Notes under the pieces: generated by a model | What the model was told of the DNA's origin: nothing | The model's input: only the letters and a program-made list of their open reading frames with translations | Database searches by the model: none | Shown: piece by piece, positions 30,949 through 43,590 of the stretch | How positions within the stretch are numbered: position 1 is the first letter of the stretch | Layout of the letters: the number at the start of each line of letters is the position of its first letter | Program-made: the position numbers and the translations under genes | NCBI GenBank assembly: GCA_018257865.1 | Contig: JAEUBA010000092.1 | Location: 60,989-124,988, forward strand | Direction: 5' to 3' | Length of the DNA: 64,000 nucleotides | Source: Stereocaulon alpinum | Taxonomy: Eukaryota; Ascomycota; Lecanoromycetes; Lecanorales; Stereocaulaceae

Positions 30949-33387
30949 ATGGCGGACGACGGCATGATGATGAACTTCTCCATTGGGGAAGACTCACTGC
31001 GAACGAAATTGGTCTTCAAAGGTGGCCGTTGGAAAGACAGACTCCAAGCGAAGAAAAGCCTTCAGCGACGGCGAGAGAAGAAGAGCAGGGATGAACCGCT
31101 TACAGGAAGCAATGCTGTCCCTACAAGACTCAAGGAGACTGTCTCGAACGACGAAGTACCCAGACCTGCCAAAAGACAAAGGCTCAATGGCGATCAACAC
31201 ATGCATTCAAGATCCAATAATACTGCCACCAAACCGAAAGAGGTAGTCTCGTCTCTCTTCACATACAATTCCAAGGCCAAACCTTCAGTTGCAGCGCAAA
31301 TACAAATGGAAGATACCACCCCTCCCGAACCTTCGAACGCTCCTCTCCCAGCCAGCGCCTCACCATTTACCTCACTCGGCCTCTCGCCGTTCCTGTCCAC
31401 CCACCTTACCCAGAACCTCTCGCTTACAGCGCCAACTGCGATACAAAAAGCAGCCATAACACAGTTGCTCAAGGAGGACTCTGATGCCTTCATACAAGCG
31501 GAAACTGGCTCCGGGAAAACACTTGCATACTTGCTGCCGATATTGCAGAGAATACTGGCCCTTTCCAAACCGTCTTCAGAAACGCCTGTCAATGGCGCAG
31601 ACAAAGCAGGAAAGCTGGATCGCACTTCCGGTCTCTTAGCCCTAATTCTTGCGCCTACTCGTGAATTGACCCACCAAATTTCCACGGTCCTCACCCGCCT
31701 CCTACGTCCTTTACCCTGGCTTGTCGCTGGCACTGTGACAGGCGGTGCCACTAAGAATCACGAGAAATCTCGAATACGAAAGGGCATCAATATACTTGTA
31801 GCCACCCCAGGGCGATTGGCAGACCATTTGGAGAACACGGAGGTGTTGGATGTGAGCAGTGTGCGATGGTTGGTGCTGGATGAGGGTGATAGGCTGATGG
31901 AACTGGGCTTCGAGGAAGAGATCAAGGGAATCGTGAAAAAGTTGGAGGAGAGACAAAGCAAAAAGAGGACGGGGAGGTTAGAGGTATTGGGCCTACCGGA
32001 GAAGAGGACGACAGTGCTTTGTAGTGCGACCATGAAGATGGGTGTTCAGAAATTGGGCGAAATCAGTCTGAAAGATGCGGTGCATATCAAAGCTGGTGCT
32101 GAGACGTCAACGCCGTCGACGAACGGTCAGGATGCCGTTGAAAAGAAAGGACAAGAGACGGAGAAGGCGTTCTTGGCCCCAGCGCAATTGAAGCAATCAT
32201 ACATCGTGGTACCTCCGAAACAACGACTGGTCACACTTGCAGCACTACTCAAGCGCACATTTGCACGAAAGGGTTCAGTGATGAAAGCCATCGTCTTCCT
32301 CTCTTGCGCCGACAGTGTTGATTTTCACTTCGAAGTCTTTGCCAGGAAAGAAGCACAACCCCCGAAAGAAATTACTTCCTCAAGTCAGAACTCCAAGAGC
32401 AACGAAAGAAGTCGCAAATCCGAGAAAGAAGACACCTCTTCCCCCAAAGAACTCACAACCAAAGCAAACCCAAAGAAAACTACACCCGACCTTCCCACTG
32501 TCTCCTCAACCCCCACCCTATCCTCACCCTCAAACCCGTCCCTAACGCTCCACAAACTCCACGGCTCCCTCGAACAAAAACTCCGCACCGCCACCCTCCA
32601 ATCCTTCACCCGCTCCCCAACCCCCTCAATCCTCCTCTGCACAGACGTCGCATCCCGTGGCCTCGACCTCCCAAACATAGACCTAGTAATCGAATACGAC
32701 CCCCCCTTCTCCTCCGACGACCACCTCCACCGCGTAGGCCGAACAGCGCGTGCAGGCAAAGAAGGAAAAGCATGCTGCTTCCTAATGCCCGGCCCTGAAG
32801 AAGGCTACATACCTATCCTCAAATCCTGCGCAGGTGGAGACCTATGCTGGGTAAAAGGCGAAGACGCAGAAACCGTCATGAAAAAGGGCTTCATGACCCA
32901 ACCCACCCATACCCCTACCAATACTCCCAACAACAACAACAACAAGCCCACCACAACTCCCAAAGAACCCAAATGGGATTCCCGCGCAACATCCTACCAG
33001 CTCGAAATCGAGCGCTGGGTCCTCGACGATAAACGCGCTGGCGAATTGGCGCGGAAGGCGTTTATAAGTCATGTTAGGGCTTATGCTACGCATGTTGTTG
33101 CTGAGAGGGGGGTTTTTGATGTTAAGGGGTTGCATTTGGGGCATTTGGCTAAGGCGTTTGCGTTGAGGGAGAGGCCGGGGGAGATGGGGAGGGGTGGGGG
33201 TGAGAAGGGGGCGAGGAGGAGGGTTGGTAGGGGTGATGAGGGGGGTGGGAAGGGGAGGGGAGGGGGTGAGGATAGAGTTGGTGGTGGTGGTGGTGGTGGT
33301 GGGGATGGAGGTGATGCGGCGAGGAAGATGCATAGGAAGATGAGGGAGCAGGCGAGGGGTGGTGCTGGCGAATTCAATATCGGTTGA
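30949..33387 (+). CDS. DBP7: DEAD-box ATP-dependent RNA helicase Dbp7
   Basis: Nucleolar RNA helicase needed for 60S ribosomal subunit assembly. Single exon, 812 residues. The N-terminus MNFSIGEDSLRTKLVFKGGRWKDRL is characteristic of Dbp7. Helicase motifs in order: TAIQKAAITQLL (Q motif), QAETGSGKT (I), APTRELTHQ (Ia), TPGRLADH (Ib), VLDEGDRLMELGF (II, DEGD as in the Dbp7/Ddx31 group), CSATMK (III, SAT), IVFLSCADSVD (IV), LLCTDVASRGLDLP (V) and HRVGRTARAGKEG (VI). A low-complexity insertion of ~70 residues (Ser/Lys/Thr-rich) sits in the second RecA lobe. The C-terminal domain has ARKAFISHVRAYATHVV and LHLGHLAKAFALRERPG, typical of the family, then a Gly/Arg-rich tail. Codon choice switches sharply near 33,045 from C-ending to G/T-ending. 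Confidence 0.95.
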   Translation: MADDGMMMNFSIGEDSLRTKLVFKGGRWKDRLQAKKSLQRRREKKSRDEPLTGSNAVPTRLKETVSNDEVPRPAKRQRLNGDQHMHSRSNNTATKPKEVVSSLFTYNSKAKPSVAAQIQMEDTTPPEPSNAPLPASASPFTSLGLSPFLSTHLTQNLSLTAPTAIQKAAITQLLKEDSDAFIQAETGSGKTLAYLLPILQRILALSKPSSETPVNGADKAGKLDRTSGLLALILAPTRELTHQISTVLTRLLRPLPWLVAGTVTGGATKNHEKSRIRKGINILVATPGRLADHLENTEVLDVSSVRWLVLDEGDRLMELGFEEEIKGIVKKLEERQSKKRTGRLEVLGLPEKRTTVLCSATMKMGVQKLGEISLKDAVHIKAGAETSTPSTNGQDAVEKKGQETEKAFLAPAQLKQSYIVVPPKQRLVTLAALLKRTFARKGSVMKAIVFLSCADSVDFHFEVFARKEAQPPKEITSSSQNSKSNERSRKSEKEDTSSPKELTTKANPKKTTPDLPTVSSTPTLSSPSNPSLTLHKLHGSLEQKLRTATLQSFTRSPTPSILLCTDVASRGLDLPNIDLVIEYDPPFSSDDHLHRVGRTARAGKEGKACCFLMPGPEEGYIPILKSCAGGDLCWVKGEDAETVMKKGFMTQPTHTPTNTPNNNNNKPTTTPKEPKWDSRATSYQLEIERWVLDDKRAGELARKAFISHVRAYATHVVAERGVFDVKGLHLGHLAKAFALRERPGEMGRGGGEKGARRRVGRGDEGGGKGRGGGEDRVGGGGGGGGDGGDAARKMHRKMREQARGGAGEFNIG
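33280..33300 (+). repeat. GGT triplet run
   Basis: Seven tandem GGT triplets code for a Gly run in the Dbp7 tail. Confidence 0.85.
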
Positions 33388-33631
33388 GTCTATGACATCT
33401 TATTAGGAACCGCTTTTTGCCTTTGACCCGTTCATGCACGCTTTTCTGTCTAGTTTCGTTTGGTCCTTCTTTTTGGGACTGTCTTCGTGATGCCCTTGCG
33501 CCCGTTGCCAATCGATGCATGCTGAGATGCTGATGCCGCTGACGTGTCGATGTGACAATGAATGTTGATATGACGTTATGTCGTTACCCTGTGATGAAAA
33601 ATCCCACAACGAGATCCTGCCCTGTCGTCCC

Positions 33632-35152
33632 TCAATAAACATCCCACAACGAAACCTTGCCATCTTTCGCACCTGCCGCTAACCAATGCGTACTCCGCGC
33701 CTTCTCATCGCGCCGCTGCTGCACCGTGCTGACTGCGGAACTCTGTGTCTCTACCTTCGTCTTCGTTAGGGTCCCGTTCTCTTCTTCGGGGATCTGATCT
33801 AGAGTTGTTGACGCGGAGGGTTCACTTGGTGGCTCGGATTTGGACGCGGACGCGGACGTGGACGCTTGATTAGAAATAGCGCTGGTAGCAGTAGTAATGG
33901 TGGGCACGATCGCAGCAAAAGCAGTAGCATAAGCACCCTCCTTATGCCATTTCAGCACCGCGAGCTCTTTTATAGTTTTACCCGAATACACTCGAACATT
34001 GCTGTCCCAGCCAGCCGTGGCGAATACTTTCCCATCGGAGCGGTAGGAGAGACCTTGTTGGCCGGAATGTTTTGTGGGAATTACTTTGATTGCTTTAAGT
34101 TCTGTGTTCCAGATTGATTTTGCGGCGGGGAAGGGGTGCTTGGCTATGTTTGCGTCGGCGGAGGTGGTTAGGTAGGTGTCTTTTGAGGGGGAGAGGGTTA
34201 GGGAGAGGACTGGGTTGAGGGTTAAAAGGTGGGTTATCGAAGGGGAGGAGATGGGAGGTTAGGTTTGGCTGACTGACCTGGTTCTGTGTGCGGGCGCGCT
34301 GAGTAGAGTTTTTGGAATGCGGCGGCTGGGTCGTTTTGGATAAAGACCATTGTGTGGCCGCTTTCGTAACCGGCGGCGACTTGGATTCGGGTTGTGTCTG
34401 CGAGGATGGATAGGGCCATTACCATGCCTGTTAAGGATCAGTGGTGGTCTTGGGCTACATGATTTTCAACTGACCGGTGGTGATGTCGCGTTCTGCTCCG
34501 ATGTTGGCGGCACGTGCTTGTGTAGGGAGTTGATATATGTCAATCTGTAGATGAAGTTAGCGTCCAAGTCAATGTTTAGCGCAGTATTGCCGAGCCTACT
34601 CCTCCAGAGTCAACGGTATTAGGTACAGCAATCAAGATTGGTTCGGGCGCGTCGTTGTGTTTCAGAACTTTTTGCGTCGATATGACTTGTGGCATTCCAT
34701 CATGGCACATTGCGAAAGGACAGAAGTTCAGAGTATTAACAGTCAACAGATGCAGTAACCACGGCAGCTTGCTGGAACCTTCAACTGCATCGACAGGAAG
34801 CGTCTTGCCTAGAGCAGCTTCATCCTCGATACCAAGTTTCCACACAAGAAGCCTGTCGTCTCTGCCGTGACTATCATGTGTGAGTCAGCACCCATGACAA
34901 TGAAGCTTCCTAGCAGACTGACGTTATTATCCGATCTGTACCCCATGATCCAAGCCCAAGGACGGCATTCGTATGCGCCTTCCACACAGCTACAGGCCGT
35001 TTGAATGCCAGATTCCACGAGACGATCCAGCCGTCAGCATCGGCGGTGAGGAGCCGGGCGTTGTTCTTGGTGAAGTGTAAGGCATGAATTTGAGCAGAGT
35101 GGCCGCGAAGGATAAAGGCCGGCTGTGCTGGAGGCAAGCACCCTGAAGACAT
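33632..35152 (-). CDS. ASA1: WD40-repeat protein Asa1 (ASTRA complex subunit)
   Basis: Probable subunit of the ASTRA complex, which supports biogenesis and stability of PIKK kinases such as TOR with the Tel2-Tti1-Tti2 machinery. Five exons, 35152-34923, 34870-34600, 34544-34475, 34427-34278 and 34209-33632, give 432 residues. The N-terminus PPAQPAFILRGHSAQIHALHF begins the first WD40 repeat, followed by LLTADADGWIVSWNL, then HGRDDRLLVWKL made by the first splice. SGHTMVFIQ lies in exon 4, the splice into exon 5 forms EPVLSLTLSPSKDTYLTTSA, and AGWDSNVRVYSGKT and the closing blade GAKDGKVSLWDVY complete the propeller. An Ala/Ser/Thr-rich loop of about 60 residues interrupts the last blade. Each splice restores a WD40 strand, which supports the model. 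It converges on DBP7 with 244 bp between stops. Confidence 0.9.
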
Positions 35153-36373
35153 TTGGCAGTGAAGTATGTTGTTTTTCTGATACACTATACAGGCAGGGCT
35201 TCTCGAACATTGAGAGACGTTGGTACAAGGCTGAACATACTGAGAGCTGCAACAATGATATGCTGACTTTGAAAATTGATTCTATGAGAAAATGCCATGG
35301 GGTATTGTAATCAGTGACATCATGTAGCACGCGGAAGCCGAGAGACTGCCATGCAATCTCTCTAGATAATGAAGTAGTAATGAATGTATCAGTCCGCACA
35401 GCGAGGCAAGATTGCATACCTTATTTACTTACAGTAACGTTGCTAAACCTCGGCATAGTCAGCAACAAGGTGGACCAGCCTCGGGTCCTTCAAGGGTCTA
35501 GCGGCATGTACTGGAAGCGCATTGGTCAATTGAAGCGCTGCCACGTTGACTCTGGTGAACGGCGTGGTTAAGCATGCTTAAGCAGGTACGTTAAATTATC
35601 ACCCATCACTCATCGGGCAATCGCTTGGCTGTGCGAAGATTCCGGTGAGAAGGGCAAGTGGATATAGTTATATCCTGCCCAATGACTTTGTGCAAAGTGC
35701 TTGTGCATCGGTAATGCTGTCTTGTGCCGGCTTCACACTAATGCATCTCGCTGCACTTACCGTCAGCGGCTGGGGCCTAGATCATTGACGGCTTTGAAAA
35801 TTGGCGAGGGCCTAAGAATCGACCGACTGAAGACGAGAGGGAGCTTCTTTCTGTCTTCTACATCATTTCAAGACAAGAACAAAAAGGAATCTGGTTGTTA
35901 GCTATCAGACTACTATCAATAGTCGAACATCAAAGTCTCATCGGTACTAACTTAATTGCACTCGTTCAACAGTTGCCAGAGTTAAGAAAGCCACCATCGT
36001 TCATCGTTCATCGTTCCAGCGACAGGGTTTTGCCCCAAACTCTCGGGTCACGGCTGGTTTGGCTCCAGATCTCGATACGATAGGCTGGGACCCGGCCGGC
36101 GATCTTCGCGTACGACTTCCCCTAAACCGCCCACTGTCGCTCTATCTATCACACCTCAGTCATTGTCATTTGTATATCATCAGCTTTTGCTTGATAGCTG
36201 TCAATCCTGGCGCTGAGGTCCTGCTGGGGCCCCTCGAGTATGTCCACTGTCAAACTTATACTCGTTCATTGCTGACTTCATTACGAATCGCCAGTCACCC
36301 CAGCCAAAGATCAATAACCCCTCCTATGTGCATGCGACAACGTTAATGCCCAGTCTACACCTTTGAAGATTCA
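35153..36373. other. Divergent intergenic region (ASA1 / C6 factor)
   Basis: 1.22 kb. The part nearer 36,373 includes CT-rich leader-like sequence and two copies of TCATCGTTC at 35,995-36,015 in near-tandem arrangement. No gene supported. Confidence 0.5.
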
Positions 36374-38585
36374 ATGGCAAGCAAGGCTGCCGCTCCCACA
36401 GTGCCCGCGGATGTTGCAGCAGCCGCCGCCGCCGCCGCAGCCGCAGCAGCAGCAGCAGCAGCAGCAGCAAAACCAAAAAGAGTTCGCACTGGCTGCCTCA
36501 CGTGCAGGGAACGACATCTGAAATGTGATGAGGGCGTGCCGGACTGCCTAAATTGCAAAAAGTCGAACAGGGAGTGCAAACGAGGAGTACGCCTGAACTT
36601 CATCGATACCACCATCAAAACACCACCCATTACCCCTCCTACCGAAGAGTGGGACGTGGTTTTCCAGGACGAGTCCCGCGAAATTGCTTCTGAATATCGA
36701 GGAGGACTGAGTCGCTACGCAGCTCTTTGTTCCGACGCCGACGTAATACCTAAGGAAGAACCTCCTTTTGATTTCTCTGATGCTATGATCCAGGCACCTG
36801 TCCTCGCCCATCAGCAATTACCCTCGCAACAGAGCTTCCCACAGGCTACAATGGATGGCTATCCAGCATCAATGCAAATGCAAGATGCAGGGCAAGACCC
36901 ACATCAGAGGCATGGTTCTGTCAACTCGGACTCAACCTTTTCAAGCCATACAATAGGTGCCAACTCCGTATCTTCATACACGACTGCCAAACAGACGTTG
37001 ACTCCGCCAAGCGAAACCAGAGAAACGTTGACCGACCCCGAGGAGCTTTTGTTCATGCAAGTATTCGTGGAGGAAGTCGGCATATGGATGGATAGTATGG
37101 ATCCATATAAGCATGTACGTTGGCACATGCGATGTGATCACAACTCAGCTGACAGTTTAGTTCTCTCGACTTCTTCCCTTCGACTCGCTAGGAGAACCCA
37201 TGTTATTGAACGCTTTCCTTGCCTGTGGTGCTCGCCATCTCATCCTCGTGAATCCGGCTTATCAGGAAGATAAGGCTTTGCATTACTATGACTTGGCAAC
37301 TCGGATACTACTTAGGCAACTACAAAACCCATACCGAGACACTGTTATATGCGCCACGACAGCTGTCATTCTGAATGTTTACGAGCTCATGTGTGAACGA
37401 GCTCTACAACGTATGAATCATATAGCAGGCGCCCGTGCTCTTATCAAAGAATGCGGCTGGAATGCTCAGTCAACTGGAGTTGGCGCGGCATGCTTCTGGT
37501 TGAATGTAGGGATGGAGTTGCTCAGTTGTCTTCACTTTAACTGGCAGTTGGCGTGGAACCCAGATGACTGGGGCCTCGACATAGACTTCTCGCGACCAAC
37601 AGGTCCTGGACGCGAGGAAATCTGGACATATAGAATTATGTGGATATTGGCAAAAGTCGCAAACTTCAGAGCCTCGACAACAGCAAGACCCTCAGACCCA
37701 CCACAGGATCCCATGAGAATGCAGAGCCGATACGAAGAATGGAAGCGACTGAAAGACTGGTGCGATGCTTGGGACAGCAGTATTCCACGCACAATGCAAC
37801 CATTGGGACGCTTACACCCCTATCAGCAGGCTTCAAAATCATTGTTTCCAGAAGTCTGGTAAGTCTTGATCGCCTCTACATGCTTGTGCCTGCATGCCTA
37901 ATCTCGGTAGGTTGATCAAACGAGCAACCGTTGTTGCGCGAATGTTCTACCACACAGCCTTCATCTTGTTGTCACAGACCAATCCGTTAGCCTCTGTGAG
38001 CCAGCAAGAGATGCAAGACATGCAGGAAATGCGAATGAACAACGCCCGTGAGACCTGCGGTATCATTGCTCATGTTAAAGATCGGTAAGATTGAATTCAA
38101 GTCTTGGAGTGAGGTATATGTATCACTAATGTTAGAATAGTGGTGTTGCTAGCGTAGCTCTTCGTTCTATCCACCACGCTGGCGAATGCCTCGTTGCTCG
38201 GAATGAGCAAGAAGAAGTTCTGACGATTATCAATAAGATCCATAAGGAAACTGGCTGGCGCATACAATTCGTCATTGACGGCCTTATCAAGACATGGGGT
38301 TGGAATGATCAGAATAATTTTGACCAGCAAGCGCAAATGCCAACTATCATGGCTCAGCAACCTTCCATGGTCCAGCAGAACTATGCTCCTCAATTCCAGC
38401 AGCAGCCCCAGGGTATATCGACTTCATTGCCACCTGCACCGCCCATTAAAGCGATGCCAAAGGCTGGTATGGTTAACCCTATGCTTGCCAAAGCCGACTT
38501 TTCCCAGCCGATCCATCCCTACCAAAGCTATTACGTCGCTCCTAATCATCACCCTGCACAGCAAAATCAATTCGGCCATTTCTGA
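36374..38585 (+). CDS. Zn(II)2Cys6 transcription factor with Fungal_trans_2-type domain
   Basis: Nuclear DNA-binding regulator. Exons 36374-37114, 37161-37858, 37911-38084 and 38141-38585 give 685 residues. Residues 15-32 are an uninterrupted run of 18 alanines, directly followed by the C6 zinc cluster RTGCLTCRERHLKCDEG...CLNCKKSNRECKRG. The central and C-terminal part resembles the Fungal_trans_2 (PF11951) regulatory domain: FSRLLPFDSLGEPMLLNAFL (completed by splicing), ACGARHLILVNP, TAVILNVYELMCER, MNHIAGARALIKECGWN and ACFWLNVGMELLSCLHFNW. The C-terminus is Gln/Pro-rich and probably an activation region. The second intron lies in a TGG codon (GTAAGT/GGTAG) and the third in a CGT codon. Targets are unknown; the adjacent beta-galactosidase is a possible but unsupported target. 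Confidence 0.9.
36416..36469 (+). repeat. Poly-alanine codon run (GCN)18
   Basis: Eighteen consecutive Ala codons, a mix of GCC and GCA with a terminal GCA run, lie upstream of the zinc-cluster codons. Confidence 0.95.
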
Positions 38586-39582
38586 AAACCACACTCTCGT
38601 ACTTCTGCGACTGCTCTATGTTTTCAAGAGCCGAATCTAATCCATTGTTACGTTTACGTATGTCGTTCGGATCCAATCTTACCATTTTTAGCAACATTCT
38701 ATTTCATGTACTAGGGCCCATCAGGCTATGGGGAGCCCTTGATCTCCGTCCTTGTATACGCTGGCCGGATTCTGATGGCTTGCGGGTACGCCTTTCCGAA
38801 TGTATTATGAATCTAGCACCAGCGAGGCGTTGACGCGATCTGGAGGAAAAGCAGTGGAAATGACTTATGTACACGAGGCGGCGGACTTGATGAACAACCT
38901 TCCGCTAGCTACGTTAGTTTTAATAATGCGACGACGCAAAAGACCCAACGACGTCGAGGCAGCCGTGGCGGCTGCCGATTGAGTTTTGTTCGCCTCTTTG
39001 GCAACCCCCAACCAATCAACACTGATCAGTCATGAGTTCTAAGCTAATGTGTGTTACACCTGCGTCAGGAGGAGAGGCTGCAAACCGAGTGAAGCATCTC
39101 AACTGCCACCACCTAGTGCGGCTCCAACAGGATCTCCTCTCCACTTGGTTCAACACCTGACATCTTTCCTCGGAAGATTAACCCCTAGAAACCGCAAGTT
39201 GCAAAGCTACTACCACGATACTAGGCTTAGTGTCAGGTAAGAAGTGTTCTCTACACACGGTCAGTTGGCTCTTCACCCCTAGTCACGCTGCCGTGAACCA
39301 CAGGACAAAGGTGGGGAAAGCCACAGTGGCTATTATGTATATGGAATAGAGGCTATCCTGTGATACCAGACGTTCGGCATACTCGTGCCATAGAGCTTGT
39401 GCAGGTGACGAAAACTACCATTTTTCTTGTGAATGAAAAGTGCTGTCATGATGTTCTCCGCACTATGTCAGTGCTTGGCCATGGCCATGACGCTCCTGCT
39501 ACATAAGGAGTGACAGTTCTCCTCGTCCCTCTTGTAATTGTTGTAAGTCCCAACACAAGCCTGTTGCAGAGCAAACGCGAAG
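38586..39582. other. Intergenic upstream of beta-galactosidase
   Basis: 997 bp with no supported gene. A CCAAT pentamer lies near 39,010, and TACATAAGG near 39,500 could serve as a TATA-like element for the GH35 gene. Confidence 0.5.
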
Positions 39583-42500
39583 ATGGCTTTCCCAAGACTT
39601 CTCGTTGCACTCGTACTCTCGATACTTTCCTTGCAAGTCGTTGCTAGAGCATTAGGTCGACAACCTCACGAGCTAATGAAGCCCTACAAGCGTGCAGCAC
39701 TGCAAGACATCGTGACATGGGATCAATACTCTATCTTTGTTCACGGAAAGCGTATCTTCTTTTACAGCGGCGAAGTCCACCCCTTCCGCCTTCCTGTGCC
39801 CAGCTTATATCTAGACATCTTTCACAAGATTAAAGCTCTTGGTTACACTGGTGTCTCATTCTACATCGATTGGGCTTTGCTTGAGGGTCAGCAAGGGACC
39901 TTCAACGGCGAGGGGGTTTTTGACTTACAGCCATTCCTCGCTGCTGCTAGCCAAGCGGGCTTGTACCTCTTAGCTCGACCAGGACCGTACATCAATGCTG
40001 AGACTTCTGGCGGCGGATTCCCTGATTGGCTGCAGAGGACCGAGGAGATCTACCGCACACCGGCTTATGTCAAGTACACGGACAACTACGTTGCTAACGT
40101 TGGCCCAATCCTCGCGAAAGCTCAAGTAACCAATGGTGGGCCACTTATCCTGCTGCAAATTGAGAATGAATATTCAAGCGCACTGGCCGGATTGCCATTT
40201 CCCGATCCTCAATACTTTGTGGACATCGAAGATCAATGGAGGAAGGCCGGCATCGTCATCCCATTCCTCAACAACGACATAGCACCAAACGGATGGTTTA
40301 CCCCTGGCAACATCTCTGGTTCCGTGGATATCTATGGTCATGATGATTATCCCATGGGCTTCAACTGCAAGGTTCCAGCAACGTGGCCCTTTGGCAGCTT
40401 GCCTTCAGATTTTCGGGTATTGCACGATTTGGAGAGCCCTACTACTCCATTTGCTATCATCGAAAACCAAGGCGGCTCGTTTGACCAATGGGGAGGGCCT
40501 GGGTATGATAATTGTGCAGCTTGGTTCAACATGGAAGCCGAACGAATTGTCTACAAGAATGACTTCAGCTTTGGGACAACTATCATGAACATGTACATGA
40601 CTTACGGCGGTACAAATTGGGGTAATCTTGGCTTTCCTGTAAGTCACATTTGCGTGGTCACTCTTTCACTTCAAACGGTGCTCTGTGTGATTAGAAGTTG
40701 CGTCGAAGCACTCTACAGGCTTAATGTCTCTCATGTGCCGGAATTTTACGGACACGAATGCTGACTGGGAGGCTGTCAGGGCGTCTACACAAGCTATGAC
40801 TACGGTGCCATCATTGCAGAAGATCGCACGATTGCTCGAGAGAAGTATTCCGAGGCGAACCTGGATGCTAACTTTGCCATGGCTTCTGGAGATGTATACT
40901 TGACTGCTGTCCCAACAGAGTCTGCCGTCAATGGCACTTTCGTCAGCGATAATTCCCTTGCCGTTACGCCGCTGAAAAGCAACTCGACAATGTTCTACGT
41001 AGTACGACACGGTGATTATACTAGCCAGGAATCGACACCGTATCGTTTGACAGTCACCACCAGCCAGGGAATCATCGGTATCCCGCAGCTGAGCTCGACA
41101 TTGACATTGAATGGCCGCGACTCAAAGATCCACGTTACTGATTATGATGTTGGTGGAACGAATATGCTCTATTCTTCTGCAGAGATCTTCACTTGGTAGA
41201 TTTTGTAATCCATTCCACGAACACTAGTACTGACATACTTGATAGGAAGGCTTATGGATCGTACAAGGTGCTGATCCTTTATGGCGGTCCTGGCGAAACT
41301 CATGAGGCTGCGTTCGTAACTACCAGCAACGGCCGGATCTTGGAAGGTAGTGGCGTGACGATCAAGCCTACCAGCGACAGCCTGCAACTCAACTGGGCTG
41401 TAACACCTAATCGTAAGGTTGTTCTGATTGGATCCAACTTGTTTGTTTACCTACTGGGTACGTAGTTGCTCTGCTCAGATTTGCCGAAGACATGCTAAGA
41501 AAAACATACAGATCGCAATGACGCCTACAATTACTGGGTTCTGGAACTACCTGCTCCAAGTCCTGTCAATAACTATCATGATCCTGGCAACACTGCAGTC
41601 ATCGTCCGAGCAGGTTATCTTCTTCGCACAGCAACTCTTCAAGGTTCCACATTGGCCTTGACTGGCGACATCAATGCAACTACCACGATTGAAGTTGTTG
41701 GCTATCCGGATGGTGTTACCGGTGTGAGCTTTAATCAATTTGGAGCCTCCACCGCTAGGAATCGCTGGGGCGTGATTGGTGGTGTCGCGACCTACACTGC
41801 TCCTGCCTTCTCCCTTCCTGTCTTCACTGACCTCGTCTGGAAAGTCCTTGACAGCCTGCCGGAGACCCGACCAGATTACGATGACTCTGCGTGGATCAAC
41901 GGGGACCACATCACGAGTACCAACCCATTCTCCTTCACGACGCCTACGAGCCTTTACGGAAGCGACTATGGCTTTAATGCAGGCATTCTAATTTACCGAG
42001 GCCATTTCACCGCTAACGGCAAGGAAGACAACGCAGGTACGTTCAGCGTGAATTGCACAGGCGGTCTAGCTTTCGGGTTCTCGGCCTGGCTGGACAATAC
42101 CTTCCTCGGCTCATGGCCCGGTAACGCTCTCGACGAATCGAATCAGCAGACCTTGACTCTGCCCGCACTGACTGCCGGCCAACAAGTCAACCTCACGGTG
42201 CTCATCGATCAGATGGGAATGGAGGAAGCCGCCCCAATCGGCTCCAACGCAATGAAGACTCCAAGAGGTATCACGGGTAACCTTGGAGGTGAGCAATATG
42301 TCGACAAGACTCGTGGACCATTGAACGAAGGCGGCTTGTTCGCAGAGCGAAACGGATATCACCTGCCAAACCCTCCTTCCGATCCTTGGGCAGTGGGTAA
42401 GCCTTTTGACGGTCTACCCGCAGCGGGAGTTCATTTCTATACCACAAATTTCAATTTGAACATCCCAGCTGGTTATGACGTTCCTCTAGCCTTCCAATTC

Positions 42501-42800
42501 GGGAGGACTGCTGCCGACGATTCAGCTACCCAGAATTATCGCTGCCAGCTCTACGTCAATGGCTATCAGTTTGGGAAATTCATTAACAACATTGGCCTTC
42601 AATATATGTTCCCAGTTCCAGAAGGTATTCTGAACTACAAAGGGGTCAATTACATCGGTCTCTCGTTGTGGTCGCTTTCTGGTGCTGGATCTGCGGTGAA
42701 AGGGCTTCAGTTGATATCCACTGCTACCATACAATCGGGCTTTGGAACAGTGGCACTGTCACCACAGCCAACCTGGACAGCGAGACCAGGCGCTTATTAG
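39583..42800 (+). CDS. Secreted beta-galactosidase, glycoside hydrolase family 35
   Basis: Extracellular enzyme removing terminal beta-D-galactose from oligo- and polysaccharides such as pectin side chains. Exons 39583-40638, 40780-41195, 41246-41457 and 41512-42800 give 990 residues, the usual size of fungal GH35 enzymes. A signal peptide is evident (MAFPRLLVALVLSILSLQVVARA). The TIM barrel contains FFYSGEVHPFRLPVP, ARPGPYINAETSGGGFPDWL, LLQIENEYS (acid/base Glu) and FAIIENQGGSFDQWGGPG (nucleophile Glu), then MTYGGTNWGNLGFP joined by splicing to GVYTSYDYGAI. Downstream beta-domains include RNDAYNYWVLELPAPSP and DLVWKVLDSLPETRPDYDDS, and the C-terminal jelly roll has PLAFQFGR...YRCQLYVNGYQFGKF. 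The first intron is unusually long here (141 nt). Several N-glycosylation sequons occur, for example in NGTF and NCTG. Confidence 0.95.
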
Positions 42801-43590
42801 CCAAATATTGCAATAGCATGAGATGTATGATGTTCGGGTTGAAGACATGAAAAATGGACAAATGGACATATCTTAGGTAGTCCAAAAGCATGCGTCAAGG
42901 CCTCCAAGTCTTGAAAAGTAGATTGTAGATATTGCAGTAAGTTACAGGTAATTTCCGGAAAATTATCAACCATTCATACCTAGCCTCTGAGATTGCGTCA
43001 GTGGATCCACTTTGAGCACGGCCCAACATGCAAATATAGAGTCATCACCAGCTTGAGCTTGTCTCTTTGGTGTGGCCATTTAGGCTACCCCACCACACAC
43101 AGCCGAGACAGGAGACAGGCTTGCGATAGGCGGATTTAGACCCCCAACGTCGATCATCAAATATCCGGTATCACGAGTACAAGGAGATAAGTACAGACAA
43201 CATAAACATACTCAAGTCCGCCTTCTCTCTTAAAGAACCCTCCTCCTGAACTTTCTGATGTTCTCTCCTACCCGCTTACATGAGCAATCATCAATCTGTC
43301 GGGGCGGATGACCGATGCATGCAGTAGCGCCCTCCATCATAGCTGCCCAGACACTTATCCCACAGATTATGCAGGTTACTTAGCCACTTACTGCTCCGCT
43401 TGAAGGAGGATACGCACCATCTGAACGGAATACAGCGCAGATAGACAGCAGGGTTCGGGATAGTCATCCGAGAATCTCCTTTGTTCGGAGCGAAAGGCGA
43501 TAAAAATATTCGTCACAGCTGCTCTGCCTTCCCTAACATCTCGCTTTCCAAGCCACCAGCTCCCGCCGGTAAGGCGGAGAGGCATTCACA
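42801..43590. other. Intergenic, promoter of PKC1
   Basis: 790 bp, no gene supported. The region from about 43,140 contains CT-rich tracts consistent with a promoter and leader of the downstream kinase gene. Confidence 0.5.

Noticed and set aside
30949..33387. Long open frames antisense to Dbp7 (for example minus strand 31194-31751, 185 codons)
   Set aside because: They are mirror images of an intact helicase gene and have no independent domain.
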